From: Pristionchus mayeri
Taxonomy: Eukaryota > Nematoda > Chromadorea > Rhabditida > Neodiplogasteridae
Assembly: GCA_036245805.1 (NCBI GenBank)
Contig: BTRK01000006.1
Span: forward strand, 33,546,901-33,610,900
Length of the DNA: 64,000 nucleotides
Direction of reading: 5' to 3'
Below are positions 22,901 through 34,639 of this stretch, one piece after another. Position numbers and translations under genes: made by a program. The notes below the pieces were generated by a model. The model saw nothing but the letters and a program-made list of their open reading frames with translations, was not told where the DNA came from and did no database searches. Each line of letters starts with the position of its first letter. Within the stretch, counting starts at the first letter, position 1.

Positions 22901-25297
22901 CTGTCAGCAGATTACATACCATTCACTTTGATGATTTTTCAATAGGATATCGTCATTTTCTAAATTCATTTTGCTTATTTCTCGATAATTATGTTGGGAA
23001 TGCAATAAGGAAAAGTGAAATCAACAGAGATGCATAGCCCAATCGTTTTTTCAGACTGGCTCCCTCTCGTACGATCTCCCTGCCGAGTACAACGATGACG
23101 ATAGGAACTTCGTCGGAAACTCCTTCGATATGGGAGGAGACGGAGGACTGGAGACACACCTCACACTACCCAGTGAGTAGAGGGACGGATGAAAAAAGAG
23201 TAGATAGATGCAATTGTTCCGTTGAACCAATTTCGCATTTCAAATATCAGCAAATATCACTTTCCCTATCACTTCTGCATCGATGAACACACAACATTCT
23301 CATTTCCGAAAGAATGTGAGTAATAGTGACGTATTGCAGCGATTCTTCGTCATCTGAATCCTGCTCTGGTGGGATTCTCGATGGGGAAGGGGCTGAAGGT
23401 CGAGAATGCAGCACTCAATGTCGCCTTCCCGGGAAGGTGAGCAATGTATAACGAGTGCCTCTTTGTCATGTTAAACCACCCTTTCTCGCAAGAATAATGT
23501 GCTTCGAACTTTGCTTTTCACAATTGTTCTACAACCACAATAGGAAAATCAGAATGTATTCTTCATCCTTCTCGAAAGATTCGACAGTCTTTGAGAATGC
23601 TTAGTGATTGAAGATGGATCATTAAAGCTTGATATCTTCAGATGGTCCGATGACTTTCCTCGTCAGGCGAATGAATTGGTAGAGAGATTCAAAGCTTACC
23701 CGGTTAGTCTCTTTTACGAGTTCGGAATCAATGAACTGATAGAATATTGAGTTGAGAAATTTTATGCAGACTGTCCATCTTTTCACTATTCTCTCGACAG
23801 TTATGCTGCCACTGCTTGAATAGGGAAAAAATTAAGCAGGAAATCTGCAGGCAGCATCGGTTCAATCCGACTGGAAACTCATTCACTTCTTCATCGGCAC
23901 CAATGACATCACGGGAATATGCAGAACTAATGTACGTCTTCCTAATGTCACAGTTATGTATGCTTTTCCCAAATCTCTTATGTAAACTGCAAGTGTCGTG
24001 TTAACTAAAACAGGGAGTATATCTTGCACTCTTGCATTCAGACAGGTACACCGAAGGAGGAGTACAAGGCATTCCTTCGAGAAGCCATCGTGACCATCCA
24101 GAAGAACATCCCCAGATCCATCATCTCACTCATTGGTACAATACGCTGAATGATGTTCTTGGCGTTGTTATACGATTCAGAATGAGCCAACAAGAGTAAG
24201 ATTTGTGAGAGTCTTCATTATAGGGATGTGGAATCTGGACTTCCAATGGAGAGCAGCTAAGATCATCTTCAAGTATGCAGATTGAATATCTCTCCCTCTT
24301 CCTCTCTTACTGCTAAATAATTTATCAGTGATTATTTACAAAATGCTCATGCTGTCACAGGTTCTTATAGAAAATAGATATGAGGAAAGGAATTTGGAAA
24401 AATGCTATCCGAAATTCTTCATATTTCTTTCAGTACAACATACAAATGTTCGGGTGGATTCGAAGAGAAGGCAACACAGAGAATCGTCGAATATCGAGAG
24501 GTAATATATTTTTATAGTGTTATTAGGGTATGATATTCTATAAATCATAAAAAATTTCGGTGCAGTGGACTATTACCAACAAAAACGAATCAAACTCTAT
24601 CTGAGGTTTCAGTTCCTAAATACAACAATTTGAGGCGCTAAACGAGCTGGCTGCCGATTCCTCCCTCCAGTCTCGTACTCAATCCGTAGTCGTGCAACGA
24701 GTATTCGATGATCTCATCACACCCCTCAAGAAGGTCACCTACCCATCTAATCACTCCCCCCCCCCATCTCCATCTCATCGAGGACAGAGAATAAGCGAGA
24801 TTCCCTCCTCTAATTTATCTTTGATCTCTTCAGGCGGATGGATCGTACGATTCCAACTTCTACGCCACCGACGTCTTCCATCTCAGCAAGTACGGCAACA
24901 GGTGAGAGAGTGTCATCGACCACTGCTCTGCATTGCCTAGATAGCGTCCCGCCGTATGCATAAAAACCCCCTCCCCGTGCTCTATTATCCCATCTGAGAT
25001 TAGACAAATCGCAGTTTCAAGTATTCTTCTCCCCTCTCCCTGTGTATCCTCCTGTTCTTCAGTCTGGTGGCTAAGCAGTTGTGGAAGCAGTTGGTGCAGC
25101 CCGTTGGAAGCAAGAAGACGACGAATGAGGAGATGTCAGACAATGACCCCACACTCGCATGCCCCGATAAGGTACGGTAGAAGGGGTACTGTAGATGAAG
25201 TATCCTATCCCTTAAGGATTGCCCCTTCATTCGAACCATCGCCAACAGTCAGAACTGCGTCATTCCCGACTACAGCACAACGACGAAACCGAAATAG
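19933..25297 (+). CDS. membrane-anchored phospholipase B-like SGNH lipase
   Basis: An esterase of the PLB1 group, expected to act on phospholipid acyl esters at the outer face of a membrane. ATG at 19933 follows a TTTACAG that could be a trans-splice site. Exon 2 gives a signal anchor (LLILALFASMIYLGYRYIV). A 2.2-kb intron holds a foldback, and phases match across it (G|AA). The catalytic domain follows: MNCNGPSIRPSAK, then LRPADI-type VRPADITYIAALGDSIT (Ser nucleophile, block I), GGDGGLETHLTLP, GFSMGKG, FIGTNDITG (block III Asn), and DVFHLSKYGN (block V Asp/His). The end is NCVIPDYSTTTKPK and TAG. About thirteen exons. The boundary after FIGTNDITG and the acceptor before ALNELAADS (ATTTGAG) are the weakest. 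Confidence 0.85.
20345..22225. mobile_element. foldback element, family 1, copy A2
   Basis: A palindrome of 1,881 bp with ends TCACGTGTCTTCTGAGAGAT and complement, flanked by TA (20343-20344 and 22226-22227). The arms are almost identical, with a centre near 21290. It is nearly identical to the copy at 60477-62351 but in the opposite orientation, as shown by the arm-specific differences just inside the ends (GCCCCGTGAGG on one side, CCATGAGG on the other). It lies in the second intron of the phospholipase gene. Confidence 0.88.
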
Positions 25298-25711
25298 AAA
25301 TGGAGAATACAATCCATCTCATGATATTCTTTCAACACCACTCAGCAATATTCCAAAGATTCATCCCGATTCCTCCCTTCGAGCTGTTACCCACTAATAC
25401 GCGGTTCTCTCCCTATAGGCAATCATTCACTGGTTTTCCACATTGTCGCGAGATTGCTTTTAACGATAAAAATTAGTTCTCGTTTATCGATTTCTGTATA
25501 CTACAGTATGCCCGTATACGGTATGGAAATGAACAGCGATTTGCGATACAGTAAGAGTAGAGGGGAGACAAGGGGTACGGTACAATACAACGGGAATGGG
25601 GTGGAGGGGGGGCTATTATGCAACTACTTCTGAAGGAGAGGCTCCGTGCACAGGTGCGGTACCGTGGTCCTATCGATCAATTATTAAGCATGCGTGGTGG
25701 GGTGGTGTGGA
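25298..25711. other. convergent 3' region
   Basis: Between the phospholipase (+) and palmitoyltransferase (-) ends. It carries several TAC(A/C/G/T)GTA words (for example near 25500-25580) and G-rich sequence near 25605. No gene is recognised. Confidence 0.4.
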
Positions 25712-28700
25712 TTACGGTAGTGGTGTGGTCGCGGGCGAGACTGTAGTATCCGTTTCAGCGGTGCCGACTGTTACTCGGAACTGAGAGGAGTCTGCTGCCG
25801 GCATCTGCAGTGAGGAATCAGAGATAAGAAGAACTAGAACAGCCAATGTCAACTGATTTATCAGACATCCTAAAGTATTGATCCCACAATAATGCTCTTT
25901 AGCAAGCATCATTCGACCCTTTAAATAGTAAAAGCAGAAGGATCAAGAGCATACCACGTAGTTGATGGGATGATGCATCCCGTCCGAGGTCGACGTCCTT
26001 ACGGGAAAAAACCAAAGGCCCCAGCCCATCACGATCTAAGAGATCAAAGATCAAGCCACATCTCTTCTCATGCCCAGTACTAGGATACCTCAATGTTCTT
26101 CCATCGGCCAATGTCGTAGTTCGCCTTCGGATCTCCACTGAAAAAAAATACACAAATCAAAATATAGACTGTAATAACAAGTCCATACTGGCTTTTTGAG
26201 TAAATATAACAAAAAGTTTTTTTAATTATCTAAAATCAGATAATTTTTTTCCTTCAAATACCCAAAACACTAACTACAAACTCGATCTCACAAATTAAAT
26301 AACCTTTTTATCTTTGCCATTTCACAAAGGACACGAAAACGAACGGAAAATAAATCCCCCGTAGATAGAAAGTGATAATGCCGAGTGCCTACCGTATGTT
26401 GGGTATCTTCGCCTGTTCGCAGGTTGTCTCGTTGGTTGAGATGAGCAGCCAATGGTACCGAAGCAACTCCCCCAGAGGCCAGACAGAGGAAGCTGCCTGA
26501 AGAGGGGAAGGGAGAGAGAGAGATCACACTGCACACTTCTATAGTCATGTCTACACTTGTGATGTTGAATGAAGGCACACTACATCGTTGCAAGAGATAG
26601 TGCCCACCTGCAGGACGAATAGACAACAGAGGGGGATGATCATATCGAGCCTCTTCGATGAATCTCCCCTCATGAAGTACACGATGATCGCCTGCACACC
26701 GGAGATCACGTTCCTGCAGAGATCAAAGATCAGACAAAACTGACGACTGGAAGTTGTACATTATTGATTATCCTTACCATATCAACCAGGCTTCGAGGTA
26801 CAACAGGAAGAGAACGAAGAACCTGCAGATGACAACTCACTTCCATCTAATTCTCATCGATCGATGTCATCTCCTCTCACAACTCTCTATTCAGCTCTCT
26901 TCCCTAATCCCCTCCCTTCTGCTCACTTGTAGTTGTGGACGGCGACGCAGCTGTTGAGATACGGGCAGTGGTGGTCGAATCGAATGGCGCAGAATCCGCA
27001 CGATGAACAGTGGTGCGATCGATCCGGCTTCAGCACTCGACACTCGTAGCAGTACCTCCAATCTACCGTATTATAACGACATAATAGGGTTGAAGGATAC
27101 TGTAGAAGTTTTGGCGAACAAACGACACAGTTAGGGAGAGCAGGCGGGTTTCTTCAAAATGCTTCTAAAATAAAATGCGCATAGAATCCGATGATTTATG
27201 AGCTGCCGATACGATTTCGACAACAAAAAATTAAAAAAATTGCGAAATATCTTAATTAAACGAATTTACAAAATTAACGCCTAGGCTAAGGACATCATTC
27301 TCACATCATTCTTTTGCCTATCACATCATTCTTTTGCCGAGTTTTTGAGTGTATTCTATCCAAATCTATTATCGCCCATTGTGAACAACTGAGCATTTTC
27401 CCCGATGAGCAATACGGATTTCGAAAGAAACGATCGCGTGAGCTTCAAATGCTCGAAGTCATTGAACACTGGAGAACTTCAATCAGTGATGGGAAACCAG
27501 TTGACGTTATCTATTTTGACTTTGCGAAAGCTTTTGATAGAGTTTCCCATCCCAAGCTTAAACTCAAGCTTAGCAATATAGGTCTCTCCGATAATACAAT
27601 TAGATGGATAACAGGATATCTCGCAGATAGATCATTCCAAGTGAGAGTAAAAGATGTACTCTCTACCTCAATGCCTGTAACTAGTGGCGTCCCACAGGGC
27701 TCAGTCCTAGGCCCTTTGCTCTTTCTCATTTACACTTCCGAAATCCCCTCCTTAGTGCAAAATCATGGAGTAGTTGCAAGAATGTATGCAGACGACATAA
27801 AAATATATAGGTCCTTCAGGAAGGGAAATTCACCTACCCCTCTGCAAGCTGCGATTGACACTATCGTAAACTGGTCAGAAGAGTGGCAATTACCGCTTGC
27901 TGCGCATAAGTGTAACTCATTACATCTAGGTAGAGCGAATGCTAAGCGAACATACACTATAGGAACCACAACCCTTGAACAGAAAGAAAAAGTGAAAGAC
28001 CTTGGTTTCATTATCCAGAAAAACCTTTCTTTTTCCGACCACTCTTCAACCGTATCCACTAAAGCCAAAACTGCCTGCCACACTATCCTCAGAGCACTAC
28101 GAACCAAAAATATAGAAGTACTTCTTAAAACGTACTCAATGTATATTAGACCGATTTTAGAAAGCGCTTCCTCCGTCTTCAACCCGTACCAAAATAAAGA
28201 TAAAAAGGAACTCGAGAAGGTACAAAAGTACTTCACACGACGTTTATTTATGCGCTGCTTTAATCATACATGGGAAAACATGCCCACCGCTTTCGATCGT
28301 ATCAAGAAACTAGGCATTGAGTCCCTAGAGAAGCGTAGAATGGCGATTGATATGAGAGTAGCCAAAAATCTCATCCGAGGCAAATATAGTATTTCCAACC
28401 GAAAACCACATTATTTCAAAATTTACTACACTCGAAACGGCATGAACTTCAATAATCCTGGATCGAACCACAACTACAGACACAATAGTTTCTTTCCAAG
28501 AGCGGCAAGGCTTTTAGTAAACCAAGAGAATCAAACCAGTTCCTCTCTCTGAGTAGATCCCCGGTCACGTATTTCATTGTTATCCACTCTTAATTTTAAT
28601 CATGTATCATCCATTTAATGTTCACGTTATTTCGCCCAGAAATAGCATAAATATATATAAGGTACCGTACCCCTCCGAAAAAAATTAAAATTAACGCCTA

Positions 28701-30362
28701 GGCTAAGGTACCGTACCCGACCGAATTAGCAACTGACTTTTCCTCTATATTTTTTACTATTTATTTTTCTTCGTTTTTTGAAATAAAATTATATGAACAT
28801 ATGTTGCTCGAATTGATCTAAATGTAGTTTTGGGAAATATATAACGGGAAATTAGTTTATCTTTGAGATTTAATGGAAACTCGGGTAGAACACCGGTCGA
28901 AACAAGTCGGTTTATTTCAGCTCCGAACGGATGCGGCTACCCGCGGCTAGCATTACTAGGTTCTAGAAGGTCTACAGAATTCATGTCTGAGGAGCGCTAA
29001 CGTGTGCTTCTCAAGAAAATCGAAATATCGATCGCGAAACAGGGGTCGAATGTAAAAAAATTTCAAACAAGTCAATATGTGGAATATCTGAGCCTTCATA
29101 GCAGCATTCTTCAAGGGGAATACTGGAGGACCTCTGTCAAACTCAAAAACCAAAAAATACAAGGTTTATTTAAGCAAAAACACTAGAAAATCGAGGGATG
29201 ATAAGCGTCCATCGAAAACTGATGCGAGTTGTGGTGTGCCCACAACTTTCGTTGGGTACTCTCATCTTGAAATGTGAAAGTGACATAGTCTGCTCTCCCT
29301 AGACACAGTAACCTAATTGCTTACCGTAATCTCGAATGTTGGTCCACCTCCACCAGTGTGATTCCTCGTGCAGCAGCGAACTCTTCCATAATGCGACGTT
29401 GCGCCGCCACTTGCATCTCTGCAATTAATCTCTTCCCTCCTGCAAGTCACTTCCCGTAATCACACCAAAATTAGTAACGGGACGCCGATTTCGAGTGAAT
29501 GATTCTTGATAACCATTCTAGGATGTACCCCCCCCCCCTCTCCCTTACCATTGCTCTGGTCAATCATCGCTCGTCCCTGCGGGTTGAAGGGCGTCACTGC
29601 ACGCAGCTTCGCATCTGTCGCCTCGTCCATCTGAGGAGCATTCTCCCCCTCTCTCCCCCCTCCCCCTACTCCTTGCATACCTCATACTCCTTCGGCACTC
29701 TGAAGGGGGACGATGTGATGACACGTACGTACGACCAGAACATCATGAAAGAGATCAGACCGTAGACGACCATGTAGATTGACGCCTGAGGGGAGTACGG
29801 TAATTGGAAAGAACAGATATAGGGAAATTACGATGAACACGTTCACAAGATTTGATATAACTTCATTCCAATTACTTCTAGACTGTGGTTCAAGTGACAT
29901 GGTTGCCCCACTGTTCTCAAGTACCTGTATGTCACTATCGAAGATCTGAGTTGTGATGCCGAAGTAGACGAACGATCTGCAATAATCAGACAATTTGAAA
30001 ATCAATGCTTGGTCGGGATGAGGGGCGGAGTTACAAGGTGAAGTCTAGGTTTTTTAACCAAGCATCGATTGAATTCCGTCAATATAAACCGCCGTAAATC
30101 GATATCAGGTGGGGGAGTATCGTAGTCAATGCTTACGATAGGGAGAAGAGCAGCAATTCGATGAGCACGCAGACGTAGAAGGACCACTGTAGCAAAGTTC
30201 CCAGCACCGGACTTTGCGATCTGAAGATTACGGTAGAATTACAGTACTCGGGGATACGGTACTACAGCGGTATGAACTTATTAAAGTACACAAACTAATA
30301 TAAAATAGGGCAACTCACTTGAAATTTCGCGCCTTTGTGTAGATAACCGAGTACCACGACAT
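25712..30362 (-). CDS. DHHC-type protein S-palmitoyltransferase
   Basis: Transfers palmitate to cysteines of membrane proteins at the Golgi or plasma membrane. ATG at 30362 (MSWYSVIYTKARNFK). TM1 is WSFYVCVLIELLLFSL and TM2 is ASIYMVVYGLISFMMFWSY. The cysteine-rich domain is intact (YCYECRVLKPDRSHHC, then DHHCPYLNSCVAVHNY, near 26940-27060), followed by TM3 and TM4 (FFVLFLLYLEAWLIW; VISGVQAIIVYF), the TTxE motif as NETTCEQ, and the Asn-containing C-terminal motif (YDIGRWKNIE|IVMGWGLWFFPV). Splicing after KNIE instead of stopping at the TAG at 26080 restores the family's WFxPV region and uses a TGATCTTTGATCTCTTAG acceptor. The final 66 codons to TAA at 25712 are less certain. A LINE sits in the intron upstream of the DHHC exon. 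Confidence 0.85.
27270..28708 (+). mobile_element. 5'-truncated LINE with 22-bp target duplication
   Basis: A reverse-transcriptase fragment is bounded by the same 22-bp sequence on both sides (27270-27291 and 28687-28708; core TTAACGCCTAGGCTAAGG), a clear target-site duplication. The 3' end is A-rich (CCGAAAAAAATT). Only the C-terminal half of ORF2 is present, with no endonuclease, as expected from incomplete target-primed reverse transcription. It sits in an intron of the palmitoyltransferase, in the opposite orientation to that gene. Confidence 0.9.
27314..28552 (+). CDS. non-LTR retrotransposon reverse transcriptase fragment
   Basis: An uninterrupted frame of 412 codons. The reverse-transcriptase motifs are YGFRKKRS (residue 34 on), FDFAKAFD (69-76), PQGSVLGP (127-134) and the catalytic YADD (158-161), followed by WQLPLAAHKCN and KVKDLGF. 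The layout fits the CR1/jockey group. The N-terminal endonuclease and the first RT motifs are missing, so it is not autonomous. The frame is free of stops, which points to a recent insertion. Confidence 0.9.
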   Translation: MPITSFFCRVFECILSKSIIAHCEQLSIFPDEQYGFRKKRSRELQMLEVIEHWRTSISDGKPVDVIYFDFAKAFDRVSHPKLKLKLSNIGLSDNTIRWITGYLADRSFQVRVKDVLSTSMPVTSGVPQGSVLGPLLFLIYTSEIPSLVQNHGVVARMYADDIKIYRSFRKGNSPTPLQAAIDTIVNWSEEWQLPLAAHKCNSLHLGRANAKRTYTIGTTTLEQKEKVKDLGFIIQKNLSFSDHSSTVSTKAKTACHTILRALRTKNIEVLLKTYSMYIRPILESASSVFNPYQNKDKKELEKVQKYFTRRLFMRCFNHTWENMPTAFDRIKKLGIESLEKRRMAIDMRVAKNLIRGKYSISNRKPHYFKIYYTRNGMNFNNPGSNHNYRHNSFFPRAARLLVNQENQTSSSL

Positions 30363-30979
30363 GATGGGGACGGAATGACTGGCGGAGGCTTAGCCAATGA
30401 TGATTACCTGAAGGGAAAGAGATCAAAGATCAGTTATGAGGAACGGACAAGGAACAGCTAAAGAGGAAGGGGGGAGAAGAGAAGATATAGCGGAGAAGAG
30501 TGCAGCTCAGGCTGTAAACGTGCCATTCCCTCCCCTTCCGCTCAATAGGTCAATCAATACTCAACGAGTCCCTCGACCGTTTGATCTACCCAGAGTAGAA
30601 TGTGAAATATCGTACACAGAATTGTTTGGCCGATTAGATACAGTAGCAGAGGTCAGATATCGATCGACATGAATCAGTGGAGTCAGTAGAAGAGAGAAAC
30701 GACCGGGCAGAACGGGCAAGAGGAGGGGGAATAAATGGAAAATGAGAGAGAATGGAGAAATTGAAGGACGATAATGAAGTAATAAACTCGTCAAAATTGA
30801 AGTTTTTCGCGGAATTTATCAGAACGAACCACAAACACCAAATCCTTTACCAAACCACCAAGTATGAGATACAACAGCCATAAGATAAATATAGAACAAA
30901 CGCCTAGAGAAAACTCAACAAGAAGATGAAAACAGTAAATCAAAGATAACGGTAGCCTACAGTAATCCAAGGGTGTACC
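30363..30979. other. region between palmitoyltransferase and deacylase genes
   Basis: Upstream of the palmitoyltransferase (-) and downstream of the deacylase (-). It contains a copy of the GATCAAAGATC motif (30420) followed on the minus strand by a TTTCCCTTCAG acceptor, so a 5' UTR intron or trans-splice site for the palmitoyltransferase is possible. No other gene is seen. Confidence 0.4.
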
Positions 30980-33951
30980 TCAGTCTCGCTTCTTGCTGTC
31001 GAGGAGGATCGTAACGGGACCGTCGTTCTCGATCGATACTGACATCATCGCCCCGAATCGACCGTCCTGTGAATGGACATGGTCCCAGAATGAATGGGAA
31101 GCTGGAAGAACGCAATAACAACCATCAGAGAATAACACCTTATTATGAGAGACCGTCTGAGAAAATTTACCAGAAGCCGTACAGCAAAAAATGAAATTTC
31201 CCCTAAAATTGTCCCTAGGGGTAACTTTTCATGTAGAGTTCGAAAATCGACCTTAGAAAGCCGTATATCCAACCCCTCATTTCCTGTGTCGCACTGCATA
31301 TGAGCTGTCGGTTTTTTGTAAATCGTGAACGGTCGCTCCAAACTCCATACCTGCATAGTATTTCTTAAAGATCTCGACAAGATAAGCATTTTTCTTGTTG
31401 TAAGTGAAGAGCTAGCTCATCTGTGAAAAAAGATACGGCCGTTTGAATGTTGAAAAAAATCATCATAAATTCGGATGCCATAATTATTCGCTTTTTTATT
31501 CTTTCATTCGATTCCTCGTTGAAAAGTAACCCTAGGGTTTTATTTTCATGGAAAATTTCGTTCCTGTAAAGGGTCCGCCAAGATGCCGAAATAATACTCA
31601 TTCCATCTTTTTGCTAATATATGCAGTTCTAAGCCGCGCCAATGTGAACCACGATTAAATCTACTTGGTGTATGACTATACTAAGCTAGAGTAACAATAT
31701 CCCGAAGAGAAAAATACATTATCTCAATTTTGAAAAAAATCGATTTTTTAATGTCGATTTTGCCCATGTTTAGGCGCATTCAACTTTTCCTTTTCAATCC
31801 TAATTCCTAATTATCTTAGCAAAACTAGTAGTACGCATGGATGTAAGTCAGAAAATATTAAACATAGGGCCATCAGCAATCAGTAAGTTAGGCATAAGTT
31901 CGTTAAAAATAGTAATATTGAGAGCATCGGAAAAGAACAAAATTAAATTTCAAGAGCTGTTTCGCGCGAATCTGCCAGATTTTATCACAATAATTCTTCG
32001 CAAAACCAGACTACTCGACTTGTATGTATTATTGTAAAATATCAGTCGTTTTCGAAAAAAAGTATATTTTCAAGTGTCCAAAAAAATCACTTTTTTTAAA
32101 GATGAAGGTATGTGCCATTTTCAATGTATATTTTAGATGTACGACGTTGCAACCATTGTATAGTATAACAATTTAAGCACTATTACTATAAAATTATCTT
32201 ATTAGAATTTAAAATATTTTATTTTACCACGCGACATTGCATTTTCATGCAAATATATGCCTAACTTACTGATTGCTGATGGCCCTATGTTTAATATTTT
32301 CTGACTTACATCCATGCGTACTACTAGTTTTGCTAAGATAATTAGGAATTAGGATTGAAAAGGAAAAGTTGAATGCGCCTAAACATGTGCAAAATCGACA
32401 TTAAAAAATCGATTTTTTTCAAAATTGAGATAATGTATTTTTCTCTTCGGGATATTGTTACTCTAGCTTAGTATAGTCATACACCAAGTAGATTTAATCG
32501 TGGTTCACATTGGCGCGGCTTAGAACTGCATATATTGGCAAAAAGATGGAATGAGTATTATTTCGGCATCTTGGCGGACCCTTTACAGGAACGATATTTT
32601 CCATGAAAATAAAACCGTAGGGGTGCTTTTCAACGAGGAATCGAATGAAAGAATGAAAAAGCGAATAATTATGGCATCCGAATTTATGATGATTTTTTTC
32701 AACATTCAAACGGCCGTATCTTTTTTCACAGATGAGCTAGCCCTTCACTTACAACAAGAAAAATGCTTATCTTGTCGAGACCTTTAAGAAATACTATGCA
32801 TGTATGGAGTTTGGAGCGACCGTTCACGATTTACAAAAAACCGACAGCTCATATGCAGTGCGACACAGGAAATGAGGGGTTGGATATACGGCTTTCTAAG
32901 GTCGATTTTCGAACTCTACATGAAAAGTTACCCCTAGGGACAATTTTAGGGGAAATTTCATTTTTTGCTGTACGGCTTATAGGCACAATTGCTCAGTTCT
33001 CTCAGAAAGTCTCTCTTATACACAAAGGTTTTGTCATTATTTTCAGGTGAAAACCGTACACACGATGGGAATCCATTAGCGACGTCGTATTACTCACTAC
33101 GTAATATCACTGTTTGTTATCACAATGTCATCGCGTGAATTGAATGGGAAATCTTGGCTACTTTTCTTTCTAAAACAACTATAGATAGAAGAAGATCAAG
33201 TGGGATGGGCTCATATTCTAATGTTCAGGCGAAGCCAGATACATGGAGTTGTGACGTAGTGGATCCCATTAAGGGATATTGAACGAGGTTCTGATTTATG
33301 AGTAGAACTGGATTGAGCTATGGTGACATACCTCTATCTTATCGTCTTGGTAGTTCCTCCTCAGAGTGGCTAGGAATTCCTCATAGAAGGGCTTCGCCTT
33401 GTCAGGAGACATCGCCACGTGGAAATCGAGCGAGTTCCCCTCAAGAGATCAGTAGCCATTGAACTGCATCCTGTCGTACCTTGAGATATCCATAGAGTGT
33501 GAACTGACTCACGCAGAGCACTTCCAGATTCATGTCCTGCGAAGATCGGAAGTTACAGACGTAGACTGAACAGAAACGAACCTTCACTCCCTTATCCCAC
33601 TTTTTACCTTCCTCAGAAGCAAACAACCGAGTGTTCAGAATCTTTCTGAAGAAAATATTTGAAAAATAAGCCAGTGATCAGGATGATACCTCCTATAGGA
33701 GGAGAGATCTCCCGGGAGACGTTCGGGACGAACCTGGTGATATACTCTACATCATCCGCTCCATCTTCTCTACTTATTCCAACGAGAACGCAGAGCCCAC
33801 GGTTGATCGACCCGACCTGTTCAAATGAAAGTACGTGATAGGTCATTTAAAATACATTCCGAATGGGAAAAAAAACGAGAAAAAATTAACTAACAATTTC
33901 GCCTCCAACCGTGACGCTCGCCTTGGTAACTTTCTGGATTACTGCGCGCAT
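30980..33951 (-). CDS. dtd1: D-aminoacyl-tRNA deacylase (DTD1 family)
   Basis: A cytosolic proofreading enzyme that removes D-amino acids wrongly attached to tRNA. Six exons on the minus strand: MRAVIQKVTKASVTVGGEI, then VGSINRGLCVLVGISREDGA, KILNTRLFASEEGKKW, EVLCVSQFTLYGYLK with the family SQFTL motif, FHVAMSPDKAKPFYEEF and, after the foldback intron, DGRFGAMMSVSIENDGPVTI with the conserved NxGPVT motif, ending DSKKRD and TGA at 30980. The protein is about the usual DTD length (about 150-180 residues). All catalytic-loop motifs are present, so it should be active if the 2.3-kb last intron is spliced. Confidence 0.92.
31146..33016. mobile_element. foldback element, family 5, in dtd1 intron
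   Basis: A palindrome of 1,871 bp. The ends read TGAGAGACC and, inverted, AGAGAGACT, flanked by TA (31144-31145 and 33017-33018). The strongest pairing starts at GCCGTACAGCAAAAAATGAA (about 31175) and its complement (about 32980), and runs to a centre near 32060. Two mirrored frames of 78 codons are the arms, not genes. It lies in the last intron of the deacylase gene. Confidence 0.8.
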
Positions 33952-34639
33952 GGCTAAAGAGCATGTAATTACATAAAAATAATGCAAATGACATAGTAAA
34001 TAAGCAGAGAAAATTTTTTTTAATGCAACATAAAAATCAGTTCTTGGTTTCCTTTCGAAGTGAATTTGCGGTATTCTTCTGTTTCCGTAAAGTCGTCCCA
34101 GACATACCGTATTCCGGGCCCCACTATAATCTTCAATTTTTTGAGGAATTGTTTCATCATCGCTGTAACTTTTATCATTATCTACCATGTGCTTTTAATC
34201 ATTCTCCAAATGCTGGTCATAGGATAATATCGTTTGATCTCGATCCGCTCGATTCAGACGAATCGAGTTAGACCTCACTATTTTGTCGCATTGTATCTTG
34301 TCATCGGGGAGAAAGGAAAAAAAATGTTATTCAACTTCTGTTGATCTCCTTATTACTATTTTCGCTAGCATACACCATTGCAGCATTCCTCCAATGCAAA
34401 TTTCTGCTCGTCCTGCTGACTTGATATGTTAGTATGTAGAGGAACAACACCTAGATGGGATTAACTTTGTAGTGTGCTTCGCGAGTGTTTCCTCTGTGTA
34501 CGTGTGCTCGTTGGACTCCCCAACACCCACTATGGTTCCTCATTTTGTTTTCGCCTGACGATTCGCGATTCGACTGTGATTGCATTCCTATAATCCCGAG
34601 TATTTCATTTCCAGTTGGATTACGGTAGCTCGCTACAGC
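33952..34639. other. divergent promoter region
   Basis: Separates the deacylase (-) and the ABC transporter (+), which are transcribed away from each other. No coding exon is supported. Confidence 0.4.

Noticed and set aside
26080..26082. TAG taken as the end of the palmitoyltransferase
   Set aside because: A good GTATCC donor lies just before it, and splicing to the next exon restores the conserved C-terminal region.
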